DNA of 64,000 nucleotides from Rhodobacteraceae bacterium D3-12. GTDB lineage: Bacteria > Pseudomonadota > Alphaproteobacteria > Rhodobacterales > Rhodobacteraceae. The stretch covers positions 4,315,001 to 4,379,000 of the forward strand of contig CP104793.1 of the NCBI GenBank assembly GCA_025916135.1. The letters run 5' to 3'. The notes under the pieces were generated by a model, which did no database searches, was not told the origin of the DNA, and saw nothing but the letters and a program-made list of their open reading frames with translations. Position numbers and translations under genes: made by a program. Shown here piece by piece: positions 8,162 to 17,929 of the stretch (its first letter is position 1; each line of letters begins with the position of its first letter).

Positions 8162-9580
8162 CTACCGCCAGCGATCAAACCCGAACACAAGGTAATCGCG
8201 CTGATAGGCCTCTTGCGCTGCGGCTTCGATCTCTTCGTCGTAAACCTGCGCCAATGTCACCGGCCCATGCGCCTGTGACACCGCAATCTGTGGCACCGCG
8301 TCATGCCCCATCTTCTGTGCCAATCCGGTGAGCGCTTCGGCCATCTCGTCCTCGCGCAGCACCACGTCGGGCAGGGCAAAATTGCCCATCCCGTGCAATA
8401 TCGCGGCTTGGCTGGCCCAATGCGCATCCTGCCGGATGCTCGACTGTCCCGAAAGGTTCGCTTTCACAAACTCAAGAAAGCTCAAGAACGCCCGCTTGTG
8501 CTCTTCCGGGCCCCAAGACCCGTCCGGCTCACCCTCTGGCACGGGCAACTTATGCACCCGGCGAAGCGTCCGCCGGATACCGCCAAAACTGCCCTTTCCG
8601 GTGCTTAAAATCCGCGTCACAAATGCCTCATGCGCCCGCGCCACCGGATGGCGCAACACCGTGAAACTGCGATGCCCGACATTGCGCCGCATCCATTGGC
8701 GCAGCGTTTTCTGGCTGAAGCCACCCTGCAATTCCGCCCCGCCATCCAGCGCCCGCATCCACGCCATCACCTCGGCCTCCGGCCCTGAGCGTACCGGCAA
8801 ATACATCAACGGCGTCTGCCCGCAGGCCACATAAGACGGCACCGCCGCCCCGCGCCGTGGCTCGAAATTCGGCGTCCGGGTCAGGTTGAACCGGTCCAAC
8901 CCGGCCAACGCCTTTTCCATCTCGGGGAAATTGGCAACCTTCTGTGACAATGGCTCCGGGTTCTGCCGCTTGAGGTTCTTGTCCAACCCCTCCAACCGGT
9001 CCGGCTGACCCAGCCACGCGGCGATGCCGTTCATCACCTCGACATCCTGCAAATCTTCATAGGCCACGTAAAACGCGGTCTGCCCAGTGGTCTGCAACCT
9101 GTGCATCAGGCTCACCTGAAAGTCCTGCAACGCCTCCAGATGCGCGCGGAACTCGGCGGCATCGAACTCCGCCTTGGCATCCTTGCGCTTGGCCACATTG
9201 GTCAACTTCCATTGCCCCGTTTCCTGCGCAATTTTCCAGCTGACATAGCTGTCCACCGGATTGCGCGTCAGGATAATCTTGCCACATCGCGGGTCGTCCA
9301 AAATGCTGTCCAACACCCGTGCATCATGGTCATGAAAAAACCGGAACCCGGCGATGCCCTGCGCATGTTTCACCGCATGAACAAGCGTCATGGGATCGCG
9401 GTTGCGCTCTTCTTCACTGACCCCAAGACACTCTTCCCGGTTCGGATAGCCGATGAAATGCGGGTTAAACGCCTCCCCGACACAGGAAATCCCCGGAAAA
9501 GCATTCAGGTTCGCTTCCAGAAAATTCGACCCGGTGCGCATCTCGGCAAACACAACGAAATAGTCAAAATCTTTGGTCAT
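8162..9580 (-). CDS. Two-domain sulfotransferase (NodH/Stf0-like plus second sulfotransferase domain)
   Basis: A 472-residue cytoplasmic protein, apparently a fusion of two sulfotransferase-type domains. The first (about 1-260) has a PAPS 5'-phosphosulfate-loop motif FAEMRTGSNFLEANL and a 3'-phosphate motif ILTRNPVDSYVSWKIAQETGQW, like Stf0/NodH LPS and Nod-factor sulfotransferases. The second (about 265-472) has a related 3'-phosphate-like motif TVLRHPVARAHEAFV but no clear P-loop at its start (YVACGQTPLMYLPVRSG is a degenerate candidate). It would move sulfate from PAPS to a glycan. It sits next to glycosyltransferase genes in the same direction, with cysQ 7 kb away, which fits sulfation of surface polysaccharide. 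Substrate unknown. Confidence 0.8.
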   Translation of the reverse strand: MTKDFDYFVVFAEMRTGSNFLEANLNAFPGISCVGEAFNPHFIGYPNREECLGVSEEERNRDPMTLVHAVKHAQGIAGFRFFHDHDARVLDSILDDPRCGKIILTRNPVDSYVSWKIAQETGQWKLTNVAKRKDAKAEFDAAEFRAHLEALQDFQVSLMHRLQTTGQTAFYVAYEDLQDVEVMNGIAAWLGQPDRLEGLDKNLKRQNPEPLSQKVANFPEMEKALAGLDRFNLTRTPNFEPRRGAAVPSYVACGQTPLMYLPVRSGPEAEVMAWMRALDGGAELQGGFSQKTLRQWMRRNVGHRSFTVLRHPVARAHEAFVTRILSTGKGSFGGIRRTLRRVHKLPVPEGEPDGSWGPEEHKRAFLSFLEFVKANLSGQSSIRQDAHWASQAAILHGMGNFALPDVVLREDEMAEALTGLAQKMGHDAVPQIAVSQAHGPVTLAQVYDEEIEAAAQEAYQRDYLVFGFDRWR

Positions 9581-9644
9581 CTTTGCCCTGGTCCCTGCGG
9601 TTGCGCTGCCCCCGCCCCGCGCGGGGTGTGGCAGTGTCGATCAT

Positions 9645-11378
9645 CTATTGCACCAAATACGGTTTGCGCGGTTTTGTCTGCGTTCCGACGGGGTCATGCA
9701 CCACTGGGAAATCGCCCATCAAATGCGGGTGCATCCCTTGGTTTTTGAGGTTTTGCAAAAATTGCCCGAAGCCGGTCAAATCCGTCATCTTCGGCGCTTC
9801 CGTCAATCGGCGCAGCGTTTTGTGGCCGATTTCATCAATGATCGTCTGCAACGGCTCCATCGGACTTTCGATGAAATCCGCCATGGTCCAAATCCTGATC
9901 CGCGCCTTGGAATAGGGCGAACGCAGAACGTTCAGATGCTCGTTCTCGATCTTTTGCAACTCCGCCGCCTCGGCCCGGATTTCCGAAAAATTCCGGTTCG
10001 ATTTGAACAGCGGCACGGCCCACGCGCCGGAAATCACGCTGATCTGGGCGTTGGGGTCGCGCGCGATCACCCAGTTGAGCTTTTGGTTGTCCTGCGGCCC
10101 AAACTGAAAACACTGCCACTCGCCGCGCGTGTTCCAAATCAGGCTGGTCAGAAACGCCTTGGGGTTATAATCGCGTGTCGCGGCGCTATCGCTTAATGCA
10201 CCGTTGATCACGCTTTGGCCACCGGCATATTCGATCCTATCGGGCGCAAACAGATGGCCATGCACCTGCGCGCCCGTCGCCTTGGCCAACCAAGGTTCAA
10301 AATCCTCGAACAGGTCGGAAAACCCCTGAAACACCGAGAATTTGCCGCTGGTCGTGCCATTTTCCCAGCCGTCATTGGGAAAGCGTGAATGCATATAAAG
10401 GCCGGGTCGCCCGCGTGTCCGCCGCTCAACCGCCTTGGCGAAAATCCGGTCGATCTTGCCGGGGTTCGGCTCGGTCCGGTCGCGCGCGCCGTGTTTGCCC
10501 TCAAGAAAGGTCTCATAAAGCAGGTTGGCCTTGGACCAAATCTTGCGCGCCACAAAGCAGTCCGAGCGGCGCAAAAGCTGAAGATGGTCGTCATAAAAGA
10601 TATGCGGTTTGCCCTGAAAGTCGAACTTCGACAGGGTCAAAGACCGGCTTTCGATCTTGGTCGAATACTGCCGGGACAGCGTCTGAAAATAGCTTTCGTC
10701 CGGGATCCACACGCGCTTGAAATAGCGGTCATAGCTGGGCCGCTCCGGGTCTTGCAAAATCGCGCTCAGGGTCTGGCGCGTCAAACACCACCATTGGCTC
10801 CCCATATGCGGCACGATGCCGTTGGGGATGCGCCGCTTGAACCGCACCGCCCGCTGGATGGCGACATAGCGGTCAAACAGATGCCGGTGCTTGCGCCACG
10901 AAAAAGGAAAGCGCAGCGTGAACCGCTCGGCGTCCAATCCGCCCACGGTCCACGGCACATCCGCGGTCGTCGCGCTCTCGATGAAATCGGTGCGCGGCCG
11001 CTCGGTCAGATAGGTCACCAACTCCTCGACCGGGCGCAGCGGCAGGCACGACCCCGAAGCGAGGTAGACATGCCGCACCTGCGGAAACTGCGCCAGCATA
11101 AGCTCGCTCGCCTCCTGCGTCGCCGCGACGATGCCCCATGTGCCCCACTCGCACCTGTGGCGGTTGGCAAACAGAATATCAGGCAGGTCTGACAAGGCCT
11201 CGCGAAAGGCGCGGTATTCGGCCCGCGGCGTGCCCTTGTCGCAATGGATCACGACGGGACAGCCCGCCATATACCAATGCCGTGCCACCTGTTCGGCCCG
11301 GTCCAACGCATTGTGAACCAGCATCACGATGCCCACCGGCCCGCGCCCGGTATCGGGCATGGGGGCAAACCCGCTCAC
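9645..11378 (-). CDS. GT14-like (beta-1,6-N-acetylglucosaminyltransferase-type) glycosyltransferase with long C-terminal domain
   Basis: A 577-residue protein. The N-terminal 280 or so residues resemble the core-2/I-branching beta-1,6-N-acetylglucosaminyltransferase (GT14) family: GIVMLVHNALDRAEQVARHWY, VYLASGSCLPLRP, MGSQWWCLTRQT and WIPDESYFQTL follow the order seen in that family. The C-terminal half (about 300-577) is a separate domain of unknown function found with this transferase in Rhodobacterales. The start is a GTG whose GTGA overlaps the stop of the upstream glycosyltransferase gene by four bases, so the two are coupled. No transmembrane segment is seen. The sugar donor and acceptor cannot be told from sequence. 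Confidence 0.8.
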   Translation of the reverse strand: MSGFAPMPDTGRGPVGIVMLVHNALDRAEQVARHWYMAGCPVVIHCDKGTPRAEYRAFREALSDLPDILFANRHRCEWGTWGIVAATQEASELMLAQFPQVRHVYLASGSCLPLRPVEELVTYLTERPRTDFIESATTADVPWTVGGLDAERFTLRFPFSWRKHRHLFDRYVAIQRAVRFKRRIPNGIVPHMGSQWWCLTRQTLSAILQDPERPSYDRYFKRVWIPDESYFQTLSRQYSTKIESRSLTLSKFDFQGKPHIFYDDHLQLLRRSDCFVARKIWSKANLLYETFLEGKHGARDRTEPNPGKIDRIFAKAVERRTRGRPGLYMHSRFPNDGWENGTTSGKFSVFQGFSDLFEDFEPWLAKATGAQVHGHLFAPDRIEYAGGQSVINGALSDSAATRDYNPKAFLTSLIWNTRGEWQCFQFGPQDNQKLNWVIARDPNAQISVISGAWAVPLFKSNRNFSEIRAEAAELQKIENEHLNVLRSPYSKARIRIWTMADFIESPMEPLQTIIDEIGHKTLRRLTEAPKMTDLTGFGQFLQNLKNQGMHPHLMGDFPVVHDPVGTQTKPRKPYLVQ

Positions 11379-12385
11379 GCCCAGTTGCCTTTCGACATAA
11401 GGCCCAGAATCTCAAGCTGTCGCCAGTTGATGTATTTCTCGCTCCACTTGCACCACAGATCCGGATTCTGCGCCAAATTCTCGGCATAGGCCTTATATTC
11501 AAGGCTCGCAGCATAATGCTGTTTACGCTCCAGCTCCTCTTGCGCCTTCACGCCGAACGTGTCGAGAAACTTGGTATGGAGCAAAACGCCGCTCGCCTTT
11601 TCGCCCCCCCATTCGTCGTAAACAAGGTTCAAACCGCGTGGCAACAGCATATGGGTCGAACTGACATAGGCGTATTTGCGATCCCATTTGACCAATGGAA
11701 TCTTGTTCAGCGCCGGCGCCTTCTCCGGCTTCTCACGGAAAAACATCCGCGCGCGCGGCCCGCCCTGAATCCACAGGTTGCCGAACTTGCGGTTCTTCTC
11801 GATCATGTAATTGCCGCTGTCGAACCAGCTGGTAATCTCAAGCGGGTCTTGCCCCTCGCGATAGGGCTGCGCATCAATCCGCCCCTTGGGATACATATCC
11901 AGAAGCATCGCGCTGAACGATTTGATCGACGACGCATCCAACCAGTCGGTCAGCGCCCTGAGCGGGCGCGTGTCGCAGAACGGATAAATCAGAAATTCAT
12001 CAGGATCGACCACAAGCGCCCAATGCCCGTGGGCATGTTTCATCTGTAACCAGTTCAGCCAATCAACGCCAAACCGGCTCCGCTTATAGCTCTTCTTGGT
12101 GTGCCAGACGGACACATCCGGCTGTTTCATCAGATAATCAAGCGAGCCATCATCGCTGTCGTTATCCACGATGAAAAAGTGGTTCACCCCTTGCTCGCGG
12201 TAATACTTGAGGAAATAGGGCAGCCGCACACGCTCGTTGCGCTGGGTCGAAAACAGCAGAATATCGTCGCGCTTCACCTGATTGGTGCGGTCCGACATGG
12301 ATCGCAATTCGCGGCGCTTGCGAAAGGCACGCACCCGCCAGCGCCGCCGCTGAACCCTTAGGAAATATGACTGAACCGCGCCCAA
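11375..12385 (-). CDS. Family 2-type glycosyltransferase
   Basis: A 336-residue glycosyltransferase of the GT2/GT92-like type. ILLFSTQRNERVRLPYFLKYYREQG followed by FFIVDNDSDDGS is the nucleotide-sugar binding start. WALVVDPDEFLIYP holds the acidic metal-binding motif, and HMLLPRGL is a later conserved patch. I accept the TTG start at 12385 because a GAGGA ribosome-binding site lies eight bases upstream and the basic stretch it adds is typical of relatives. An alternative start is Met30. It is translationally coupled to the GT14-like gene downstream. Confidence 0.82.
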   Translation of the reverse strand: MGAVQSYFLRVQRRRWRVRAFRKRRELRSMSDRTNQVKRDDILLFSTQRNERVRLPYFLKYYREQGVNHFFIVDNDSDDGSLDYLMKQPDVSVWHTKKSYKRSRFGVDWLNWLQMKHAHGHWALVVDPDEFLIYPFCDTRPLRALTDWLDASSIKSFSAMLLDMYPKGRIDAQPYREGQDPLEITSWFDSGNYMIEKNRKFGNLWIQGGPRARMFFREKPEKAPALNKIPLVKWDRKYAYVSSTHMLLPRGLNLVYDEWGGEKASGVLLHTKFLDTFGVKAQEELERKQHYAASLEYKAYAENLAQNPDLWCKWSEKYINWRQLEILGLMSKGNWA

Positions 12386-12423
12386 TTCGTTCCTCTATCA
12401 CCTGCCCGCTTTCCGCGTGCCTA

Positions 12424-13683
12424 TCACGTCAGCTTTAACACCCGGTTGAAATGCGCGTCCCACGTTGGCGCTTCAACTTTGGTGATTTGCCCGGTCGCCT
12501 GCTGTTTTCCACCGGCGTCCGACTGCTTCTTTTTGCTGGCCAACGCCATTATTCTTCGCTGCCAAAGATAGCTGTCCTTCACGCTTGCGTAAACGGGGAA
12601 GTCATCCAAAACTTCGTGATAAATCGGCAGGTTGGCACAGATCACCGGCACGCCCATCGCCGCGGCCTCAACCATGGGCAAACCAAAGCCCTCGGCAACA
12701 CTCGGATAGACCGCGCCCGCCGCGCCTTGAACCAAGGCCGCAATCGCCCCATCGCTCAACCCCGAAACCTCGTGCAAATGCTCGCCCATCAACGCCGAGC
12801 GGTCCATGCGAAAGAACACCTCTTCGTTCATCCAGCCCCGCGCGCCGCAAATCACCAGATGCGGCATGTCCTGCGGCGGTGTCTGCTTGACCAACCGCTC
12901 CCAGATTTCCAGCAAAAGCGCGTGGTTCTTGCGTGGCTCAATCGTGCCAACGCTAACAAAATACGGCCCCTCCGGCGGCAAACCCTTGGGCAGCTCGTCG
13001 GGCTTCGGCTCGGCCAATTCGACCCCAAGATGCGCAACCGCACCCTGCGGTGCGCCGCCCCACGCCTCCATATGCGCCTCGGCGGCCTTGCGCGTGGCCT
13101 TTGAGTTGTAGATCACCAGATCCGCACTCTTGCGCACCAGTTGCAGCATTTTGCGAAACCGCTCCACCGCTTCGGGCGTCTGCATCAACGGCAGATCAAG
13201 CGGGATCGTGTCATGCACCATCACCGCAACCCGCCCCTTGGCGCCGTGTTTCACGGCATGCACCACCCGCTCGGTCAGGTTCGAGTGTCCGACATTCAGA
13301 TACCCGCACCCTTCAGGCAGGTGTTTCGCCAACATCCGGCTCAACCCCGCGCGATGGGTCCGCGCCATGGCAAGCCGCCTTGCATCGCTCATCGCTTGTT
13401 GCTGAACAGGGTCTAACTTGCCAAAAATCCGCGCCAATCGTGTCGCGCGGCCCCACGCTACATCGCCCTCGATCCGCGCAGCCAACCCGCGCATCCCGGC
13501 CTCGTCCAACAGCAAATAACCGATAGGCGAGCGGATCAGCCCGAACGCCGGCGTCTTGCGACCAACCAGCGCCTTGAGATAGGCCAACTCGACCCGGTCC
13601 ACCCCGGTCAGCGTCCGCCCGGCGCGGCTGATCAACCGCGACAGATCAAGCAGCCGTGCCGAGACTACCGCCTTATCGCTCAT
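12424..13683 (-). CDS. Family 4-type glycosyltransferase (GT-B fold)
   Basis: A 419-residue retaining glycosyltransferase. The GT4 hallmarks lie in the C-terminal half: VSVGTIEPRKNHALLLEIW, then GLSDGAIAALVQGAAGAVYPSVAEGFGLPMVEAAAMGVPVI, where the two glutamates of EGFGLPMVEA bind the nucleotide sugar. The ATG at 13683 (MSDKAVVSARLLDLSR) overlaps the end of galE by 11 bases. Longer in-frame starts exist but would lie deeper in galE and add nothing family-like. The low-complexity KKKQSDAGGKQQ stretch near the C terminus is unusual. It probably builds the same surface glycan as its neighbours. Confidence 0.86.
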   Translation of the reverse strand: MSDKAVVSARLLDLSRLISRAGRTLTGVDRVELAYLKALVGRKTPAFGLIRSPIGYLLLDEAGMRGLAARIEGDVAWGRATRLARIFGKLDPVQQQAMSDARRLAMARTHRAGLSRMLAKHLPEGCGYLNVGHSNLTERVVHAVKHGAKGRVAVMVHDTIPLDLPLMQTPEAVERFRKMLQLVRKSADLVIYNSKATRKAAEAHMEAWGGAPQGAVAHLGVELAEPKPDELPKGLPPEGPYFVSVGTIEPRKNHALLLEIWERLVKQTPPQDMPHLVICGARGWMNEEVFFRMDRSALMGEHLHEVSGLSDGAIAALVQGAAGAVYPSVAEGFGLPMVEAAAMGVPVICANLPIYHEVLDDFPVYASVKDSYLWQRRIMALASKKKQSDAGGKQQATGQITKVEAPTWDAHFNRVLKLT

Positions 13684-14656
13684 AGCCATCCCCGTGATGC
13701 CAACGCCACGCATCGGCAATCATCTGCGGCAAGGTCGAGCGCGTTGGCTTCCAGCCCAAAACCGTCTCGGCCCGCTCGGAACCAGAGACTAACTTGGCAC
13801 AATCGCCGTCTCTTCGCGGCGCATCCTCGCTCGGAACAGGCGTGCCCGTGACCTCTGCTGCGATCTTCATCACCTCGCGCACGGAAAACCCGTCGCCACT
13901 GCCAAGATTGAATTTCGCGCAGCCTTTGCCCTCCAGCAACCAGCCAAGCCCAAGCACATGCGCGTCGACCAAATCCACCACATGCACATAGTCGCGGATA
14001 CAGGTTCCGTCCGGCGTGTCGTAATCCGTGCCAAACACGCTCAACTTGGCGCGCTTGCCCTCAATCGCGTCCAAAATCAGCGGCACAAGATGGGTCTCGG
14101 GCTGGTGGAACTCGCCCACCTCGGCCTCCGGGTCGGCCCCGGCGACGTTGAAATAGCGGAAAATCACGCTCTCCACCCCGTCCGAGGTGGCGAAATCCAA
14201 CAGCATATCCTCGATCGCCCGTTTCGAGCGGCCATAAGGGTTGGTCGGCATCTGCACGCTGTCTTCGTTCAACACCACATTGTCTTGGTCGCCAAAGGTG
14301 GCACAGGTTGACGAAAACACGATGCGCTTGCACCCAGCCTGCACCATCGCCTCGACAAGGTTCAGCGAGCCATCAACATTATTGCGCCAATAGCGCCCCG
14401 GCTGGCTCACGCTCTCGCCCACTTGGCTCAGCGCCGCAAAATGAAGCACCGCAACCGGGCGATACATCTCAAACACCGCATCCAGCCGCGCCCGATCCAG
14501 CAAATCGCCTTCTTCGAACGGGCCGAATTTCACCGCGTCGCGCCATCCCGTGACAAGGTTATCGTATGTAACGGGGGTGTATCCGGCCGCCTTTAACGCC
14601 TTGCAGGCGTGCGACCCGATATAGCCCGCGCCGCCTGTTACCAATACGTTGTTCAA
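13673..14656 (-). CDS. galE: UDP-glucose 4-epimerase
   Basis: GalE, 327 residues, interconverts UDP-glucose and UDP-galactose with bound NAD. The NAD motif GGAGYIGSH is at residues 8-16, the catalytic Tyr-x3-Lys is in NPYGRSKRAIE, and SSTCATFG supplies the catalytic Ser/Thr. The start is a TTG at 14656 seven bases after GGAG; no in-frame ATG is better placed. It provides UDP-galactose for the adjacent glycosyltransferases and uses the UDP-glucose made by GalU, encoded just upstream in the same direction. Confidence 0.95.
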   Translation of the reverse strand: MNNVLVTGGAGYIGSHACKALKAAGYTPVTYDNLVTGWRDAVKFGPFEEGDLLDRARLDAVFEMYRPVAVLHFAALSQVGESVSQPGRYWRNNVDGSLNLVEAMVQAGCKRIVFSSTCATFGDQDNVVLNEDSVQMPTNPYGRSKRAIEDMLLDFATSDGVESVIFRYFNVAGADPEAEVGEFHQPETHLVPLILDAIEGKRAKLSVFGTDYDTPDGTCIRDYVHVVDLVDAHVLGLGWLLEGKGCAKFNLGSGDGFSVREVMKIAAEVTGTPVPSEDAPRRDGDCAKLVSGSERAETVLGWKPTRSTLPQMIADAWRWHHGDGYER

Positions 14657-14693
14657 TGCCTGTCTCCGCTGTCTGGGCGTCGTGTTTCGCGCG

Positions 14694-15587
14694 TTACTGC
14701 GCGGCCTTGTCGGCGTGGACCACGTCTTGCAGGTAATCCATCAACCCGTCGCGCAATTCTTCCCGCGCCAGCCCGAACGACACGGTGGCTTGCAAAAACC
14801 CTGCTTTAGAGCCGCAATCAAACCGCTGTCCGCGAAAGCGATAGCCATAAACCGGGCGTTCTTCGTTGATCTCGGCGGCAATCGCATCGGTCAGCTGAAT
14901 TTCGCCGCCCGCACCGGCTTTCATCTTGTTCAGGTTTCTCAAAACATCCGGCGTCAGCAAATACCGCCCGATCACAGCGAGGTTCGATGGCGCATCAGCG
15001 GCGTTCGGCTTTTCGACAAGACCATTGGCCTGAACCAAGGCGCCCATGTCTTCCTTGACGTCCAGCACCCCATAAGAGCTGATCCGCTCCGGCGATACTT
15101 CCATCGCGGCAACCATACAGCCGGGGTTTTCCTCATAGGCCTCAACCATTTGCTGCAAGCACGGTTTTTCGGCGGCAATCACGTCATCCGGCAGGATCAC
15201 GGCAAACGGCTCATTGGCAATCAACCGGCGTGCACACCACACGGCATGACCCAGCCCAAGCGCCTTGTGCTGGCGGATATAGGCAATCGCGCCGCTTTCC
15301 ATGTTGGTGGCTTTCAGAACCTCAAGAAGCTCATCTTTGCCCTTCTTGCGCAATTCCTGCTCCAGAACCGGCGCAATGTCGAAGTAATCCTCAAGCGCGC
15401 CCTTGCCGCGCGAGGTGACAAAAATGAATTCCTTGATGCCGGCGGCGCGGGCCTCGTCGATTGCGTATTGGATCAACGGGCGGTCAACCAGCGTCATAAT
15501 TTCCTTGGGGACCGACTTCGTCGCAGGAAGAAACCGCGTTCCCAGACCTGCGACAGGGAAAATGGCTTTGGTAATTTTCTTTTTCAT
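14694..15587 (-). CDS. galU: UTP-glucose-1-phosphate uridylyltransferase
   Basis: GalU, 297 residues, makes UDP-glucose from glucose 1-phosphate and UTP. The nucleotide-binding signature AGLGTRFLPATKSVPKEI, the VILPDDVI motif and GEIQLTDAI match the bacterial enzyme. The ATG at 15587 follows GAGG. It is 37 bases upstream of galE and is probably the first gene of a galU-galE-GT4 transcript. The 152 bases before it, relatively AT-rich for this genome, likely contain the promoter. Confidence 0.96.
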   Translation of the reverse strand: MKKKITKAIFPVAGLGTRFLPATKSVPKEIMTLVDRPLIQYAIDEARAAGIKEFIFVTSRGKGALEDYFDIAPVLEQELRKKGKDELLEVLKATNMESGAIAYIRQHKALGLGHAVWCARRLIANEPFAVILPDDVIAAEKPCLQQMVEAYEENPGCMVAAMEVSPERISSYGVLDVKEDMGALVQANGLVEKPNAADAPSNLAVIGRYLLTPDVLRNLNKMKAGAGGEIQLTDAIAAEINEERPVYGYRFRGQRFDCGSKAGFLQATVSFGLAREELRDGLMDYLQDVVHADKAAQ

Positions 15588-15739
15588 GTCCTGAACCTCG
15601 TAATTTACAGCGCCCTGTTCTCGGCGATTGATACATATACTGTCATAATGAACGCAGGCTTACAGCCCTAAGTATTGTGCAAATAGGGGCATTTTTGGGC
15701 AATTTTCCCCACTGTGCCCTTTTTGACTCCCATTCGTGC

Positions 15740-16971
15740 TTACTCTTTGTTCAATCCGCGAAGCGGTGCCACACGCGCGCGCTCCTGACGCAGCCGTTGG
15801 GCAAAGCTTTTGAGCTGCAAAAGCGGGCCCTTACGCAGGCTACGCCCGAACAACCCGCCGTTTTGCTCCCATATGCCATCTTGATAGCTCACCTTGTGAT
15901 ACCGCGGGCTCGGACCAAACAGGAAAAGCGACACGGTTTTGCCTTCGGCCACCTGCGCCCGCGCCGCCTGTCGCAGCCGCTTGGCCTGCCAAATCCGGCC
16001 GGCAATACTGACCGCGCCCCGGCGCAGCGGGTCAAAGCGCAAGAACGCCTCTTGCGGGGCGGAAGCAGTCTCTAACTTGGCAAATTCGCGGCTTTTCCCC
16101 TCGTCGATCCCCCGCCGCAACCCGGTCAAAAGCGGCTCAACATCCCGCTTTTGCAATTTCCGCGCGCGCAGCTGGTCAAACACCCGCATCTTCTGTTCCA
16201 GCATCACTTCGTTCAACCGTGGCCCATGTGCGTGTTCCGGCGCGTGACGGCGCAGAAAATACATCACGCTCGCGCCGATCTCGCTCAGATCGGTCACCGT
16301 CCGGTCGCTCTTGCGCCGCGCACTGGCCGCATAGGCGTGATGCACCTGCGCGCGCGGTGAAATCGCGGTGATGTGCCCCGCCCGCGCCAGCCGCAGGTTC
16401 AAATCTGTCTCATCCAGAAAAACCGGAACCCCGTGTCGAACCCGCCCAGCGCGGCCAAGACATCGCGCCGCACGGCCATGTTCGTGCCTTCGGTTTTGAT
16501 CGCCCGGCCCGGCGCCGGTTGCGGCTGGCTAACCCGGCTCTCGTCCACCTCAATCGGGGTGGCGCGGCCACAATCGTCAACCTCCCGCGCTTTCCATTGA
16601 AACGAAATCCCGTTGCGCCCGCGCACAAAGCCGCCCACCGCCGCAACCGAGCCATCCCCAAACGGCGCCGCCAGATGTTCCAGCCACGTCGGCTCCGGCA
16701 CTGCATCATCGTCGATAAACGCAACAATTTCGCCCGCCGCCGCCGCGATCCCCAGATTACGCGCCGCTGCTATATTGGCCTCGTCATAGCGGATCAGCTT
16801 CACCCGCTCCGCATATCCCGCGCCCTCAGCCGCGCTGCATCCAGCAGGGCAGGCGACAACAACCACCTCGAATGCCGGATAAAGCAGCCCGTCCAAGCCG
16901 CTCAAACACCAGATCAGGCTCTCAGGCCGCTCCCGGCTGACAATCACAACGCTGATCGTCGGGTCGCTCAC
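15740..16971 (-). pseudogene. Glycosyltransferase family 2, frameshifted
   Basis: A GT2 gene in two frames. The first part (16971 to about 16401) has the GT-A start ISVVIVSRERPESLIWCLSGL, the metal-binding FIDDDAVPEPTWLEHL and a GGFDTGFRFF stretch, then runs out of frame to a TGA at 16401-16399. The second part (from about 16417 down to 15740) resumes with LDETDLNLRLARAGH, the usual continuation of GT2 proteins. One base missing from the A5 run at 16418-16422 (T5 in the coding direction) explains the break. Restored, the protein would have about 410 residues. The C-terminal 200 residues are helical and not recognised. It may be a sequencing error rather than a dead gene. Confidence 0.82.
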
Positions 16972-16984
16972 CGGCCTGCCACCC

Positions 16985-17779
16985 TTATGCTGGTTTCAGG
17001 TCGACACCGGGGGCCAGCGCGATGAAATAAGGGTTGGCAAATGTGTCCTTGCCATAGGTCAGCGGGCTGTGGTCATCAAACCGCACCACGCTGCCGCCCG
17101 CGCCGCTCAAAACGGCGTGTCCTGCGGCGGTGTCCCACTCCATCGTGCGCCCGACCCGCGGATAAAGATCGGCCTCTCCGGTGGCCACAAGGCAGAATTT
17201 CAAACTCGATCCCGCACTCTTGAAATCCGCGACCTGATACTTGGCGATGTAATCCTTGGTCTCATCCGTCAAATGCGATTTTGACGCCACCACCAACAAG
17301 GCCGCATTGTCCGGCTTGGACACGGAAATAGGCTCTAACTTGCCCATTTCGGCCCCAAACGGGCCCTGTTCCTCAACCGCTGAGCCATCGGCCAGCGTAA
17401 AGAACATGCGCCCCTTGGCCGGGGCGTAGACCACGCCGCGTGTCGGCACACCCTGTTCGACATAGGCGATGTTCACGGTAAAATCGCCGCGCCGGTGGAT
17501 GAACTCCTTGGTGCCGTCCAGCGGATCAACAATCAAAAAGGTCTCAACCGATTGGCCGTGGCTGTCCGCTTGCTCCTCGGTGACAAGGGCCACCTCGGGG
17601 AAATCCGCCCGCAACCCGGCGCTGATGATCGCATCGGCGGCTTCATCCGCCTCTGTCACAGGGCTGTCGTCGGATTTGCTTTTTACCTCGAAATCGTCGC
17701 GCTCATAGATCTCCATGATCTTCGCACCCGCCTCAAGAGCGAGCGTCCGCATGACTCCGGTCAGCCGTTCGTAATCCAT
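16985..17779 (-). CDS. cysQ: 3'(2'),5'-bisphosphate nucleotidase
   Basis: CysQ, 264 residues from the ATG at 17779, hydrolyses 3'-phosphoadenosine 5'-phosphate (PAP) to AMP and phosphate. It belongs to the inositol-monophosphatase fold: metal-binding VTEEQ, DPLDGTKEF and the C-terminal MEWDTAAGHAVL are all present. PAP is the inhibitory by-product of PAPS-dependent sulfotransferases and of PAPS reduction. Its place in a block with a large sulfotransferase gene suggests it clears PAP formed during glycan sulfation. An alternative start four codons upstream has its ribosome-binding site too close to the codon. Confidence 0.93.
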   Translation of the reverse strand: MDYERLTGVMRTLALEAGAKIMEIYERDDFEVKSKSDDSPVTEADEAADAIISAGLRADFPEVALVTEEQADSHGQSVETFLIVDPLDGTKEFIHRRGDFTVNIAYVEQGVPTRGVVYAPAKGRMFFTLADGSAVEEQGPFGAEMGKLEPISVSKPDNAALLVVASKSHLTDETKDYIAKYQVADFKSAGSSLKFCLVATGEADLYPRVGRTMEWDTAAGHAVLSGAGGSVVRFDDHSPLTYGKDTFANPYFIALAPGVDLKPA

Positions 17780-17929
17780 TGTCGCTACCATCCTTGTTGC
17801 ATCGCTGCCGCGCCATTTGGCGTCGCGTGTCTTTTGATTGAAAAAACCATTTGTCTCCTTATGATACGCGACTAACCGAACGGCAAGGAATCCGTTCTAT
17901 ACTTCCTGAAACGGGCAGATCGGCAGGCG

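Noticed and set aside
15740-16971. Two separate genes (a short GT2 and an unknown protein)
   Set aside because: The second frame continues the GT2 family motif exactly where the first loses it, so one frameshifted gene is the better reading.
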